Assembly (NCBI GenBank): GCA_021208685.1
Contig: JAJOJJ010000011.1
Span: forward strand, 1 to 64,000
DNA from: Saccharospirillaceae bacterium
GTDB lineage: Bacteria > Pseudomonadota > Gammaproteobacteria > Pseudomonadales > Oceanobacteraceae
Length of the DNA stretch: 64,000 nucleotides
Direction: 5' to 3'
Shown: positions 18,957 through 28,446 of the stretch, piece after piece
Position numbering within the stretch: position 1 is the first letter of the stretch
Layout of the letters: each line of letters starts with the position of its first letter
The notes under the pieces: model-generated
Databases searched by the model: none
What the model saw: the letters and a program-made list of their open reading frames with translations, nothing else
What the model was told of the DNA's origin: nothing
Made by a program: the position numbers and the translations under genes

Positions 18957-19165
18957 ATCGCCGGCGTGGCCAGCTCCTACGGATAAATCTCACGACAACA
19001 ACGTCGCCCTGCATATCAATCACGACAAACATGTCGGTCCTGCGCATAAATATGCAGAGTTGTAATCTTTGGGATAGATTATCGCAGGCGTGGCCAGCTT
19101 CTGCGAATTAATATTGCGAAAAAGATGTTAGTCCGTACAAGGTAGGAGCGGGCCATGCCCGCGAT
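18957..19165. repeat. REP-like cluster with short tandem repeat
   Basis: Two inverted copies of the REP core (ggcgtggccagctcctac near 18963, ggcgtggccagcttctgc near 19086) and one forward copy (gtaggagcgggccatgcccg, starting 19142). Between them are two copies of a 33-bp degenerate unit, cacgacaacaacgtcg and cacgacaaacatgtcg, near 18992 and 19020, each followed by a cctgc-cat stretch. The cluster fills the gap before pgm. Confidence 0.65.
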
Positions 19166-19206
19166 CCGTTAAAACTGCAGACGCAAAAATTGAGGTTGGT
19201 GAGGAT

Positions 19207-20790
19207 ATGGGTGTGATTCAGAATTTACAGGATGCATTTTACGCAGTTAAACCCGATGCATCTTTTGCTGCGCAAAAAGTCGCGTTTGGTACTTCCGGAC
19301 ATCGGGGTTCGGCTTCAAAGGCCACCTTTAATGAGCTTCATATTTTGGCTATTGCCCAGGCAGTTGCTGATTACCGCGCACAGGCCAATATTACCGGTCC
19401 GCTGTTTTTAGGTCTGGATACGCATGCGTTATCCCGCCCCGCCTGGGAGGTCACTTTGCAGGTATTAGCCGCAAATAATGTTGATGTGCGTATTGCGGCC
19501 GATAATCAGGTTACTGCTACTCCTTTGGTCAGCCGCGCTATTCTGGAGTTTAACAACGCTAAATCTGACATGCTCGCAGATGGTATTATTATCACTCCAT
19601 CGCATAATCCACCGGAAGATGGTGGGATTAAGTACAACACGCCAGACGGCGGCCCGGCTGATGGTGATGTAACGGGCTGGATTGAGCGCCGTGCAAATGA
19701 ATATCTGCAGGGTAATTGCCGGAATGTAAATCGTATTTCGCTTACTGATGCTGTGCGGAAGGCGCAGGAATACGATTATATTGGGCGTTATATTGCCGGG
19801 CTTGAGCAGGTCATTAACCTGGAGGTTATTCGTAAATCAGGCCTGAAGCTTGGAGTGGACCCTATGGGGGGAACGGCCTTGCCGGTGTGGCAGGCGCTGG
19901 CAAATGGATACGGTCTTAACATCAACGTCGTGAACGAAATTATTGATCCGGCCTTTGCATTCATGCCACCAGATCACGATGGTCGCATCCGTATGGATTG
20001 TTCCAGCACTGCTGCGATGGCCAATCTGCTGATAATACGGGAGCAGTTTGATATTGCCTTTGGCAACGATCCTGATGCTGATCGCCATGGTATCGTCGAT
20101 TCAGCCGGGCTGATGAATCCGAATCATTTTTTATGTGTCTGCGTTGATTATTTATTAACGCACCGTCCGCAGTGGTCAGCGGCACTGAAAGTAGGTAAAA
20201 CTCTGGTAACCAGCTCGATGATGGACCGTGTCGTTCGGGCTAATAGTCGTGAGTTGTATGAAGTGCCTGTCGGTTTTAAGTGGTTTGTTCAGGGGCTTTA
20301 CAGCAGTGAATTGGCGTTTGGCGGTGAAGAGAGTGCGGGAGCCAGTTTTTTAACTCGTGATGGAAAACCCTGGTCTACCGATAAAGATGGTATTTTACTA
20401 TGCCTGCTGGCCGCTGAGATTTTGGCGGTTACAGGTTTAAAGCCATCAGAATATTACGCAAAACTGGTTACTGAACATGGTAATCCTGTTTACCGCCGTA
20501 TTGACGCACCGGCTACAGCAGAACAAAAGGCTGCGTTTAAAAAACTGACTGCTGCAAGCATTACAGCTTCTCAATTAGCCGGATCAGAGATTATTGCGGT
20601 GCACACTCAGGCTCCCGGTAATGGCGCTTCCATTGGTGGCATTAAAGTCAGTACTTCTGAAGGGTGGTTTGCCGCGCGTCCAAGTGGAACTGAAGATATT
20701 TATAAAATCTATGCTGAGAGCTTTATTGGTGAGTCCCACTTACAGCAGCTTATTGATGAAGCGCAGAGCTTACTGAAGAGTGTGCTTTGA
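19207..20790 (+). CDS. pgm: Phosphoglucomutase, alpha-D-glucose specific
   Basis: A 527-residue alpha-D-phosphohexomutase that interconverts glucose-6-phosphate and glucose-1-phosphate, feeding UDP-glucose for ugd. Motifs: FGTSGHRGS at about residues 27-35, the phosphoserine loop TPSHNPPEDGG (Ser132), the metal loop NDPDADRHGI, and the phosphate-binding RPSGTEDIYKIYAES near the C-terminus. The start ATG follows GAGG. The length is close to the E. coli Pgm type. It is followed by a terminator facing the convergent wbpM-like gene. Its position next to the O-antigen locus fits a role in supplying sugar nucleotides. Confidence 0.9.
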   Translation: MGVIQNLQDAFYAVKPDASFAAQKVAFGTSGHRGSASKATFNELHILAIAQAVADYRAQANITGPLFLGLDTHALSRPAWEVTLQVLAANNVDVRIAADNQVTATPLVSRAILEFNNAKSDMLADGIIITPSHNPPEDGGIKYNTPDGGPADGDVTGWIERRANEYLQGNCRNVNRISLTDAVRKAQEYDYIGRYIAGLEQVINLEVIRKSGLKLGVDPMGGTALPVWQALANGYGLNINVVNEIIDPAFAFMPPDHDGRIRMDCSSTAAMANLLIIREQFDIAFGNDPDADRHGIVDSAGLMNPNHFLCVCVDYLLTHRPQWSAALKVGKTLVTSSMMDRVVRANSRELYEVPVGFKWFVQGLYSSELAFGGEESAGASFLTRDGKPWSTDKDGILLCLLAAEILAVTGLKPSEYYAKLVTEHGNPVYRRIDAPATAEQKAAFKKLTAASITASQLAGSEIIAVHTQAPGNGASIGGIKVSTSEGWFAARPSGTEDIYKIYAESFIGESHLQQLIDEAQSLLKSVL

Positions 20791-20836
20791 TCTGATGGAT
20801 ATGGCAGAGATTACACTGCCATTTATCGCGTCTTTT

Positions 20837-20867
20837 AAAATACCCGCTTTTTTGCGGGTATTTTTTA
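20837..20867. terminator. Bidirectional terminator between pgm and the wbpM-like gene
   Basis: Hairpin ATACCCGC-tttttt-GCGGGTAT flanked by AAA on the left and a T6 tract on the right. It can end pgm on the plus strand and also the convergent dehydratase gene on the minus strand. Confidence 0.85.
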
Positions 20868-20921
20868 TTATTAAAATGCGGTTGTACAGCACTTAACCTA
20901 ACGTGTTGTAAGAACGCTTTT

Positions 20922-22832
20922 TTACTGGCTCGCTTTTGCGGCATTCAGTACCCAGTCGGGACAATCACCCTGTTTATTGTAAGCCGCAGGGGCTTCGAGC
21001 AGGAGACTGATCACATCTTCAACTTTAAAATCGTGACAGGCTTTATCGAGTCGATTGAGTAGGTTATGAGTCTCCGGCCAGGTCAGATGCACTTCGTTTG
21101 CGGTCATGATTCTTGGGTGCTCTGTGCCTTCTACGTTGTCACCAATCAGCAGCTCTTCGTAGAGTTTTTCCCCCGGACGCAGGCCGGTGAATTGCAGTTC
21201 TATATCGCCGTGAGGATTTTGATCTGTTTTTTCGGTCAGGCCGGATAAGCGGATCATTTTTTTTGCCAGACTGGTAATTTTTACCGGCTCGCCCATATCC
21301 AGAACAAAGACGTCACCACCTTTCCCCATTGCCCCTGCCTGAATAACCAGTTGTGATGCTTCGGGTATTGTCATGAAATAGCGGATGATATCGGGATGAG
21401 TAACGGTGATGGGGCCACCTTCTTTAATCTGTTTTCGAAACAGAGGCACAACAGACCCGGAAGATCCCAACACATTACCAAAGCGTACCATACAAAAAAG
21501 TGTGTCACTCTGGCGCAGCGTCAGCGCCTGAAGTACTAATTCAGAAAAACGTTTTGATGCGCCCATTACATTGGTCGGGCGAACGGCCTTATCGGTTGAT
21601 ACTAAAACAAAGCGCTCAACGCCAGCTGCTATCGCTGCTTCAGCACAGTACCAGGTTCCGAATACATTGTTGCGCACACCTTCAACCACGTTGTGTTCCA
21701 CCATCGGTACATGTTTGTAGGCGGCAGCATGGTAAATTGTCTGTACCCGGAAGGCGCGGAAAATGGTTTCCAGACGGTTTTGCTTTTGTACTGAGCCAAG
21801 AATAGAAACGATATCGGCTTCAATATGATGAACTTTTTTGAGTTGCAACAATTCCTGCTCAATGATGTACAGGCTGTATTCATTCAGTTCAAACAAAATC
21901 AGTTGTTTGGGGTGCTGTAACAACACCTGGCGACACAGTTCAGAGCCAATCGAACCGCCAGCGCCTGTAACCAATACAACCTTGTCGCGGATATTGCTTT
22001 GTAAAAGTTCAGTCCGTGGGTGCACGCAATCGCGGCCAAGTAAGTCTTCAATTTCGACTTCGCGTACTTCTTCGATCCGTGCTTTGCCGCTGATGATGTC
22101 GTTTACGGATGGTGCTGTGAGTACTTCGAGCTGGCTTTCTGCCAGCTTTTCAATCAGCTGCTTACGTTCAGTGATGCTGGTGCGCCCGAGAGCGAGCAAC
22201 ACTTTTTTGATATGGTAATGAGCGGTGAGATTTTCAATATCACTGGCGGCGTACACTTTCAGGCCATGAATATTCATGCGTTGTTTTTTGCCGTCATCAT
22301 CAATAAAAGCCAAAGGGCGATAATGGTCGCTGCCGGTTAATGCATTAACAAGAGCTACCCCTTGTTGACCCGCGCCATAGATTAATACGGGTTCGCATTT
22401 TGCTTTGCTTAATTGTGTCACAACGCTGCGGATAAAGAGGCGCGGCGTACCAAGCAGGGTAAACGCCGTAAAAAAATAAATAATAAGACTGGAACGCGGC
22501 AGATTTGCGTGGGTAAAAAATGAACTGCTTGCCAGCGCTGTGGCAGAAATGGCAATGCCAACTGCGAGTGTCGTAAACGCCTGGCCAGTCATAAAGCGGA
22601 CAACCGCACGGTACAGACCAAGTCGCACAAATACCGCTAATGTTAATAATGTTGTTATAACGGTGGCGCTGAGTACAGCGTTGTCAATTTGCGGCGTGAC
22701 GGTACCATACCTTAAAGCCAGCGCGAGATAGATTGCGGCTGGTATGGCGAATAAATCGTAAGAGACAGAGATAAAGCGTTTTGTCGGGCGGGAAGCATTC
22801 AGCAGAAAATTAATCATGGGGCTGAAATTCAT
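20922..22832 (-). CDS. wbpM: Membrane-bound UDP-GlcNAc 4,6-dehydratase (WbpM/PglF family)
   Basis: Long nucleotide-sugar dehydratase of 636 residues. The N-terminal third has about four membrane segments (from residue 20 to about 130), followed by a Rossmann domain (LIYGAGQQGVALVNAL) and a C-terminal SDR domain with VTGAGGSIGSELCRQ. The active-site stretch STDKAVRPTNVMGASKR has Met in place of Tyr, as in WbpM. It makes UDP-4-keto-6-deoxy-GlcNAc, the substrate of the PglE-like aminotransferase. It is transcribed toward pgm, opposite to the main locus, a frequent layout for wbpM at the end of O-antigen loci. Confidence 0.88.
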   Translation of the reverse strand: MNFSPMINFLLNASRPTKRFISVSYDLFAIPAAIYLALALRYGTVTPQIDNAVLSATVITTLLTLAVFVRLGLYRAVVRFMTGQAFTTLAVGIAISATALASSSFFTHANLPRSSLIIYFFTAFTLLGTPRLFIRSVVTQLSKAKCEPVLIYGAGQQGVALVNALTGSDHYRPLAFIDDDGKKQRMNIHGLKVYAASDIENLTAHYHIKKVLLALGRTSITERKQLIEKLAESQLEVLTAPSVNDIISGKARIEEVREVEIEDLLGRDCVHPRTELLQSNIRDKVVLVTGAGGSIGSELCRQVLLQHPKQLILFELNEYSLYIIEQELLQLKKVHHIEADIVSILGSVQKQNRLETIFRAFRVQTIYHAAAYKHVPMVEHNVVEGVRNNVFGTWYCAEAAIAAGVERFVLVSTDKAVRPTNVMGASKRFSELVLQALTLRQSDTLFCMVRFGNVLGSSGSVVPLFRKQIKEGGPITVTHPDIIRYFMTIPEASQLVIQAGAMGKGGDVFVLDMGEPVKITSLAKKMIRLSGLTEKTDQNPHGDIELQFTGLRPGEKLYEELLIGDNVEGTEHPRIMTANEVHLTWPETHNLLNRLDKACHDFKVEDVISLLLEAPAAYNKQGDCPDWVLNAAKASQ

Positions 22833-22981
22833 CTGACTATAGTGTCCCTGAAGTTTAGCAACAATTGCGCTCAGCGTTAGGCAATATGCTGTAAATTATT
22901 ATAATTCAGCAGGGATAAGAGCGTGCATTTGATGTGTCTCATCCTAAGACTGGGTGCATAAATCTGAAGGGTTTACTGAAG

Positions 22982-23057
22982 TGGCTCCCCGAGTTGGACT
23001 TGAACCAACGACCAATAGATTAACAGTCTACTGCTCTACCGACTGAGCTATCGGGGA
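22982..23057 (-). tRNA. tRNA-Asn (GTT)
   Basis: On the minus strand the sequence runs TCCCCGATAGCTCAG to TCGGGGAGCCA. The acceptor stem TCCCCGA/TCGGGGA pairs fully. The D-loop has AGCTCAGTCGGTAGAGC. The anticodon loop CTGTTAA gives anticodon GTT. The T-arm is GTTGG-TTCAAGT-CCAAC, and CCA is encoded. The length is 76 nt. Confidence 0.95.
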
Positions 23058-23180
23058 ACATCAGTAAGTGCGAGCATTATGCAAAGAGAGTGCTGGGGTG
23101 TCAACCACCTTTTTTATTAAAGTGGTTGATTTTGTTAGCTTTTCTTAAAAAAATTATTGTGACGATGGCGAATGCCAGAG

Positions 23181-23762
23181 TCAGTCTTTGGCTATACGGC
23201 TGAAGGTTGCGCCTTTCTGATCCCGGTATTTGGCGTTCTCACGTTTGTTGTAGGGGCGCAGTGCAGGGCTTGAAAGCATTTCAAATGACATCGCACAAAC
23301 GACCATTCCGGGGCGCAGTGCCAGTGGCAATTTTCCGTTGTTGTAAAACTCCAGCACGATTTGTCCCTGCCAGCCGGGGTCTATTCGCCCTGCGGTAACG
23401 TGGACCATCAGGCCCAGACGGGCAAGCGAGCTGCGGCCATCCAGCCAGCCCACCAGATCGGCTGGTACGGTAACCGATTCGAGAGTTGCACCAAGCACCA
23501 GTTCGCCGGGATGAATAAACAGGGCGTCATCGGCTTCGATTTCAATCTCTTTGCTCATGATGCGATTGATGTCGCGTTCAAGCTGGATGCGGTCGCCGGA
23601 CAGGTCGAGATGGGTGACAGAGTTATTATTGAATACACGGAAACGGTGATCCAGACGCAGGTCTACGCTGATACCGGCAATGGCATCGGCTGCGGGCTGT
23701 GGGTCGATAACAATGCTGCCATCGGCAATGCGTTGTTCAATATCGCCGTCGCTGAGTCGCAT
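23181..23762 (-). CDS. dcd: dCTP deaminase
   Basis: Homotrimeric cytoplasmic enzyme that deaminates dCTP to dUTP for thymidylate synthesis. The protein has 193 residues, equal to E. coli Dcd. Motifs: [15 protein letters not shown] near residue 30, [34 protein letters not shown] with the catalytic Glu, and the C-terminal lid [12 protein letters not shown]. It lies 74 bp downstream of the DUF3108 gene on the same strand and could be the end of the purM-purN transcript. Confidence 0.93.
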   Translation of the reverse strand: MRLSDGDIEQRIADGSIVIDPQPAADAIAGISVDLRLDHRFRVFNNNSVTHLDLSGDRIQLERDINRIMSKEIEIEADDALFIHPGELVLGATLESVTVPADLVGWLDGRSSLARLGLMVHVTAGRIDPGWQGQIVLEFYNNGKLPLALRPGMVVCAMSFEMLSSPALRPYNKRENAKYRDQKGATFSRIAKD

Positions 23763-23836
23763 CTTGTGTTTCCTGTTGTGTAAAAAGAGCGCGAAGTTTA
23801 CCCGAAAAGCGCAGGAGCGCGAAGCGGGTGATATGT

Positions 23837-24637
23837 TCAGTCCTTCAGGTCGGTAATATCAATCTGATAGCGGGTTTTGCCTTTTTCTTTATCGACCAGA
23901 CGCACCAGCAGATAGTTACGGTCGATAGCAAACCAGGCAAGCACTTCGCGGCCATTTTTCTGACGTATCTGTTCAACTTTGATGGTTTTCAGCTTGCCTA
24001 TCCGGGTGTTCAGCGGTTCTTCTGCAATGGTTCTGAACTGAAATGCTTTAACACGTTTTTTCTCAAAGACAGGGTAGTTCAGTTCGTTGCTGTGTTGCTT
24101 ACCGTCGGAAGGGGTATCTGTTTGTTGTTGCTTGATCCGGGCGAGATCCAGGCTGGCCTGAAGCATATAGGTGAGGTTGTCCTGAATCTCATTTTCCCAT
24201 GCCTGAGGGTAGTCTTTGTTATTTTCCAGATCTTTTACCAGCTTTAATTGTGGGGAAAACAACAGTGTGCGGTCAGCTTCATTAAATAGGCCGGTAGCAC
24301 GGTAACTGTATTCCAGTGGTTGTATCCGCCCCTGGTCAAGGCTGAATTCAGACGTTTCTTTCAATGCAGCCGCGCTGGTTTCTGCTTCAAACGTTAACAA
24401 CCAGTGGCCGCTGGGAAGCTGACGCAGATTTCGTACGGCTTCAATATCGACACTGAACCAGCCGAGTTTCCACTCCGTTTTATAGCGTGCAGAAAATGGC
24501 TTAAGGCTGATGATTTCATTTTTGCTGGGAGCAGATTCGTGTTCTCCCCCTGTTTCTTCTCTGGCATCAGAAAAAGAGAACGGGGAAAAAACGATCAGGG
24601 TTAAAGCCAGCAGGCGGGGAAATAAACAGGAAATCAT
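23837..24637 (-). CDS. Exported DUF3108-family protein
   Basis: A 266-residue protein with an N-terminal signal peptide (hydrophobic stretch [17 protein letters not shown], cleavage probably near residue 25). The mature part has the DUF3108 pattern: [20 protein letters not shown], then [11 protein letters not shown], then [20 protein letters not shown] and a C-terminal [13 protein letters not shown]. The family is periplasmic and of unknown function; it often lies next to purN in Pseudomonas-like genomes, as here (44 bp downstream of purN). Several predicted beta strands suggest a beta-barrel-like or lipocalin-like fold, but this is only an impression. Confidence 0.8.
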   Translation of the reverse strand: MISCLFPRLLALTLIVFSPFSFSDAREETGGEHESAPSKNEIISLKPFSARYKTEWKLGWFSVDIEAVRNLRQLPSGHWLLTFEAETSAAALKETSEFSLDQGRIQPLEYSYRATGLFNEADRTLLFSPQLKLVKDLENNKDYPQAWENEIQDNLTYMLQASLDLARIKQQQTDTPSDGKQHSNELNYPVFEKKRVKAFQFRTIAEEPLNTRIGKLKTIKVEQIRQKNGREVLAWFAIDRNYLLVRLVDKEKGKTRYQIDITDLKD

Positions 24638-24681
24638 AAAGGTCAGCCAAATCCATTTGGCCTGAGTATATCGGAGCTGGT

Positions 24682-25356
24682 TCAGGACGTCAGTTGTAAT
24701 CCGGTGGCGGGAATCACATTTCCATCCAGACGAGCAGTGTTGCCATTCATGATCAGGCGGCCTTCAACAAACCATTTAACCGCAATCGGGTAAATGACGT
24801 GTTCCTGTATCTGGACGCGCTTTTGCAGGCTGGCTGCATCGTCACCATCATAAACAGGAACGACAGCCTGAATGACATTGGGACCGCCATCCAGTTCTTC
24901 AGTCACAAAGTGCACCGTTACGCCATGCTCGTTCTCACCGTCGTCCAGTGCGCGCTGATGGGTGTGCAGGCCCTGATATTTCGGCAGTAATGACGGATGG
25001 ATGTTGAGCATGCGACCGTGATAGTGGGCGACAAAATCCGGCGTCAGTATGCGCATAAAACCGGCCAGAACCACCAGATCAGGCGCGAACTCATCAATCT
25101 GAGCCATCAGTGCGCGATCAAAATCGTCGCGGTTGCTGAAGGTTTTATGATCAAGCACAACCACGGGTACATCACGGTCGCGGGCTTTTTGTAAACCCGC
25201 TGCTTCCGGTCGGTTGCAGATAACCGCAGCGATTTCCGCCTCCATGCTGCCACCTTTAATGGCGTCGGCAATGGCAACCATATTGCTGCCACTGCCGGAG
25301 ATCAGTATCACGATACGTGGCAACGCAGGCTGATCGTGGGTGTTGCTGTCGTTCAT
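24682..25356 (-). CDS. purN: Phosphoribosylglycinamide formyltransferase 1
   Basis: Transfers a formyl group from 10-formyl-tetrahydrofolate to GAR in purine synthesis. It has 224 residues. Motifs: [14 protein letters not shown] near residue 15, [10 protein letters not shown], the catalytic Asn-His in [22 protein letters not shown], and the Asp region [14 protein letters not shown]. The start ATG overlaps the purM stop by four bases (ATGA), giving translational coupling. The first dozen residues ([12 protein letters not shown]) precede the core and may vary among relatives. Confidence 0.94.
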   Translation of the reverse strand: MNDSNTHDQPALPRIVILISGSGSNMVAIADAIKGGSMEAEIAAVICNRPEAAGLQKARDRDVPVVVLDHKTFSNRDDFDRALMAQIDEFAPDLVVLAGFMRILTPDFVAHYHGRMLNIHPSLLPKYQGLHTHQRALDDGENEHGVTVHFVTEELDGGPNVIQAVVPVYDGDDAASLQKRVQIQEHVIYPIAVKWFVEGRLIMNGNTARLDGNVIPATGLQLTS

Positions 25357-26405
25357 AGACTGCGGTTACCGATAAACTCAACTTGCTTATCGGCTTCACC
25401 TTTGGCCTGCACTTCACCGATCAGCCAGGCTTGTTCGCCTTCGGCGTTCAGCAGGGCGATTGCCGCATCGGCTTTTTCTTCCGGCAGGGCGACAATCATG
25501 CCGACGCCGCAGTTGAAGGTGCGGAACATCTCGGCAGTCGCCACATTACCGTTGCTTTGCAGCCATTCAAAAACGGCAGGCCATTTCCAGCTGTTGGTAT
25601 CGATAACGGCTTTGCAGTCATCAGGCAGAACGCGCGGAATGTTTTCCTGGAAGCCACCACCGGTGACATGGCACATGGCGTGTACGTCGGATGCATTGAT
25701 CAGTTTGAGTGCTGATTTTACGTAAATGCGGGTAGGGGCCATCAGGGCGTCAGCAACTGGCTGGCCATCCAGATCTGCGCTCAGATCAGCTCCGGACACT
25801 TCAATGATCTTGCGGATCAGGGAATAACCATTGGAATGTGGGCCGCTGGACGCCATGGCGATCAGCTTGTCTCCGGCTTTTACTTTGCTGCCGTCAATGA
25901 TGTCGTCTTTTTCAACAATGCCTACGCAGAAACCGGCCAGATCGTAGTCTTCGCCTTCATACATGCCTGGCATTTCGGCGGTTTCGCCACCCACCAGAGA
26001 GGCGCCTGCCTGCTCACAGCCATCACCGATACCGCTGACAACGGCGGCGGCTACGTCCACATTCAGTTTGCCGGTAGCGTAATAGTCGAGGAAAAACAGT
26101 GGCTCTGCACCGGCTACGACCAGATCATTGACGCACATAGCAACCAGATCGATACCAATGGTGTCGTGCTTCTTCAGATCCATTGCCAGGCGCAGCTTGG
26201 TGCCCACGCCGTCAGTGCCGGATACCAGAACCGGTTGGCGGTAGCCCTGTGGCAGTTCGAAAAGGGCGCCGAAACCACCCAATCCGGCCATCACTTCCGG
26301 GCGGCGGGTACGTTTGGCAACGCCTTTGATGCGTTCGACCAATGCATTTCCGGCGTCGATATCGACACCAGCGTCTTTGTAGCTCAGGGATTGTTGTTCA
26401 CTCAT
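25353..26405 (-). CDS. purM: Phosphoribosylformylglycinamidine cyclo-ligase (AIR synthase)
   Basis: ATP-dependent cyclisation of FGAM to AIR in purine synthesis. It has 350 residues, with N-terminal [38 protein letters not shown] and a glycine-rich [13 protein letters not shown]. It is first of the purM-purN pair and coupled to purN. It is divergent from the DUF2066 gene, with about 250 bp of shared upstream DNA. This purM-purN-DUF3108 against DUF2066-hda layout is Pseudomonas-like. Confidence 0.95.
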   Translation of the reverse strand: MSEQQSLSYKDAGVDIDAGNALVERIKGVAKRTRRPEVMAGLGGFGALFELPQGYRQPVLVSGTDGVGTKLRLAMDLKKHDTIGIDLVAMCVNDLVVAGAEPLFFLDYYATGKLNVDVAAAVVSGIGDGCEQAGASLVGGETAEMPGMYEGEDYDLAGFCVGIVEKDDIIDGSKVKAGDKLIAMASSGPHSNGYSLIRKIIEVSGADLSADLDGQPVADALMAPTRIYVKSALKLINASDVHAMCHVTGGGFQENIPRVLPDDCKAVIDTNSWKWPAVFEWLQSNGNVATAEMFRTFNCGVGMIVALPEEKADAAIALLNAEGEQAWLIGEVQAKGEADKQVEFIGNRSL

Positions 26406-26658
26406 GCCGTCGTCACTGGGTGGCCCATAGAAAGGCGCGTATTCTAACGATTTGTGCGCCGTCCTGCATCATGGAAATGTGCAAATCTGAGAGCGGCATA
26501 AAGCTGTCCGGGTGGTCAGAATTTCATGAGAAATGACGCCGGAATGTGCATTCTTATTTTGCGGCCTGCGGGACAATTTCGGTGGTGGTAGTGGTTATAT
26601 TGAGCTTTCATGGCACAATACCGTCCGGTTTGAATCTTCAGATGTAAGGAACCTGCCT

Positions 26659-27669
26659 GTGCGTGCAGCCAGTCTGATTTTATTGTTGTGTTTAAGTCTT
26701 GGCAGTCATGCTGTGATCGTGTCTGACCTGTATCAGGTGCGGGTGCCGGTTGCGGATCAGTCGGCAACCAGTCGCCAGAGCGGTATTCAGGATGCTTTGC
26801 AGCAGGTGCTGGTTAAAGTATCCGGGCAGGTCGCCAGTGTGCAGAACGAGGCGGTGCAGGCGGCGGCTGTGAATGCCGATCGCTACGTGAAAAGTTTTCG
26901 TTACAGTCGTGACGAGGCCGATGACAGCCTGTTGCTGGAAGTCTTGTTTGCCCAGAATCTGATCGATACCCTGTTAAAAGACGCGCAACAGCCGGTGTGG
27001 GGGAAAAGTCGCCCGCTGGTTCTGTTGTGGCAGGGGGTTGAGGATGAGTTGCAACGGAAAGCATTGAATCAGGGCAGTGGTGTCTGGCAGGCGCGACTTG
27101 AACGGGCTATGAATGAGCGCGGTATTCCCCTGTTATGGCCTGCTCAGGATCTTGACGATGAGCTGGTGTTACCGGTTGAGCGCTTGTGGGGCTTGTTTAA
27201 AGACGATGTGCAGAAAGCGTCGGCACGTTACGCAACCGATGCGTTTATGGCCGGGCGTTTGTCTCCGGGGCGCGATAATGGCTGGCGTTATCAGGGGTTT
27301 ATCCATCACAAGGGTGACTGGCTTGACTTGCAGGCGGAAGGGGATGAACTTAATTCTGTGTTGTTGCAGGTAGCGGATCAGGTCGCTGGTTTTCTTTCTG
27401 CCCGTTATGCCCTGCGCAGCGATGGTGCTGCCGGTGGACATCAGCTGATGATCAGGGGGGTACAGGATTTCCGTCAGTATCATGAGGTAATGACCTACCT
27501 TAATGCCAATGTCGCCGTGAATTCGGTACGTGTGTTGGCGGTAAATCAGCAGGATTTAACACTGGAGCTGGATCTGGCGGCCGATTGGTCGCAGGTCTGG
27601 AGCACTCTCGCACTGGATAAGCGTCTGCTCGCCACGGAGCAGGAGCATGTTTTTAGCTGGCAGCCCTAA
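26659..27669 (+). CDS. Exported DUF2066-family protein
   Basis: A 336-residue protein starting at a GTG at 26659, preceded by TAAGGA at 26645-26650. This start places a clean signal peptide (VRAASLILLLCLSLGSHAV) at the N-terminus; an upstream frame extension lacks one. The mature part begins with DLYQVRVPVADQSATSRQSG, the DUF2066 signature. The family is conserved between purM and hda in gammaproteobacteria and has no known role. The stop is directly followed by hda, so both are probably cotranscribed. Confidence 0.82.
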   Translation: MRAASLILLLCLSLGSHAVIVSDLYQVRVPVADQSATSRQSGIQDALQQVLVKVSGQVASVQNEAVQAAAVNADRYVKSFRYSRDEADDSLLLEVLFAQNLIDTLLKDAQQPVWGKSRPLVLLWQGVEDELQRKALNQGSGVWQARLERAMNERGIPLLWPAQDLDDELVLPVERLWGLFKDDVQKASARYATDAFMAGRLSPGRDNGWRYQGFIHHKGDWLDLQAEGDELNSVLLQVADQVAGFLSARYALRSDGAAGGHQLMIRGVQDFRQYHEVMTYLNANVAVNSVRVLAVNQQDLTLELDLAADWSQVWSTLALDKRLLATEQEHVFSWQP

Positions 27670-28377
27670 ATGCAGAGCATGGATCACCACCAACAACTGA
27701 CCCTGTCGGTCGCTGTGCGCGATGATGCGCGCTTCGCTAATTACTACGCTGGCCCGAATGAGCAGATCGTGCAGTCGCTGCAACAGCAGTGGACGGTTCA
27801 TGGCGAGCCTTATCTGTATTTGTGGGGTGCCCCCGGTGTTGGCTGCAGTCATTTGCTGCAGGCATCCTGTCATTATGCGGAAGGTCTCGGCCACCAGAGT
27901 GTTTATCTGCCGCTGGATGAGTTGGTTGAATACAGTCCGGCGGTGCTGGATGCCATGGAGCAGTTGCCGTTGGTTGCACTGGATAATATTCAGGCGGTTG
28001 CCGGACGTCCGGATTGGGAGGAAGGCGTATTCCATTTATTCAATCGCATCCGTGACCGCCAGGGCCATTTGCTGATTGCGGCCAATCAGGCACCGGGTCA
28101 TATCGGAGTACAGCTGCCTGATCTCTCATCCCGCCTCAGCTGGGGGATGGTGTATCAGGTCGAGCCACTGGAAGATAACGATAAGGTGCTGGCGCTGCTG
28201 CTGCGCGCCAAGCGTCGTGGCCTGAACATGGGGGATGAAGTCGCACGCTTTATACTGACCCGTGGTCCGCGTGACATGCAGGGCTTGTTTGATTTGCTGG
28301 AAACACTGGATCAGGCTTCTCTGTCGGCGCAGCGCAAGCTGACCATTCCCTTTATTAAGGCGGAAATGGGCTGGTAA
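27670..28377 (+). CDS. hda: DnaA regulatory inactivator Hda
   Basis: AAA+ protein of 235 residues, related to DnaA domain III, which with the beta clamp stimulates DnaA-ATP hydrolysis after replication initiation. An N-terminal clamp-binding type motif is seen in DHHQQLTLSVAVRDDARF. The P-loop is degenerate (GAPGVGCSHLLQ, without the usual GKT). The Walker B-like strand is LPLVALDNIQAVAG, and the sensor region is SSRLSWGMVYQVEPL. It begins immediately after the DUF2066 gene. The degenerate P-loop is normal for Hda. Confidence 0.9.
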   Translation: MQSMDHHQQLTLSVAVRDDARFANYYAGPNEQIVQSLQQQWTVHGEPYLYLWGAPGVGCSHLLQASCHYAEGLGHQSVYLPLDELVEYSPAVLDAMEQLPLVALDNIQAVAGRPDWEEGVFHLFNRIRDRQGHLLIAANQAPGHIGVQLPDLSSRLSWGMVYQVEPLEDNDKVLALLLRAKRRGLNMGDEVARFILTRGPRDMQGLFDLLETLDQASLSAQRKLTIPFIKAEMGW

Positions 28378-28401
28378 TCTGCTCTGGTAACCCGCAGATA
28401 T

Positions 28402-28429
28402 AAAAAAACCGCCGGCAGGCGGTTTTTTT
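28402..28429. terminator. Bidirectional terminator between hda and aspartate aminotransferase
   Basis: Hairpin AAAAAAACCGCC-ggca-GGCGGTTTTTTT, a near-perfect stem with A7 and T7 flanks, between two convergent genes. It can serve both. Confidence 0.9.
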
Positions 28430-28446
28430 ATGACGCCGGAAAGCGC

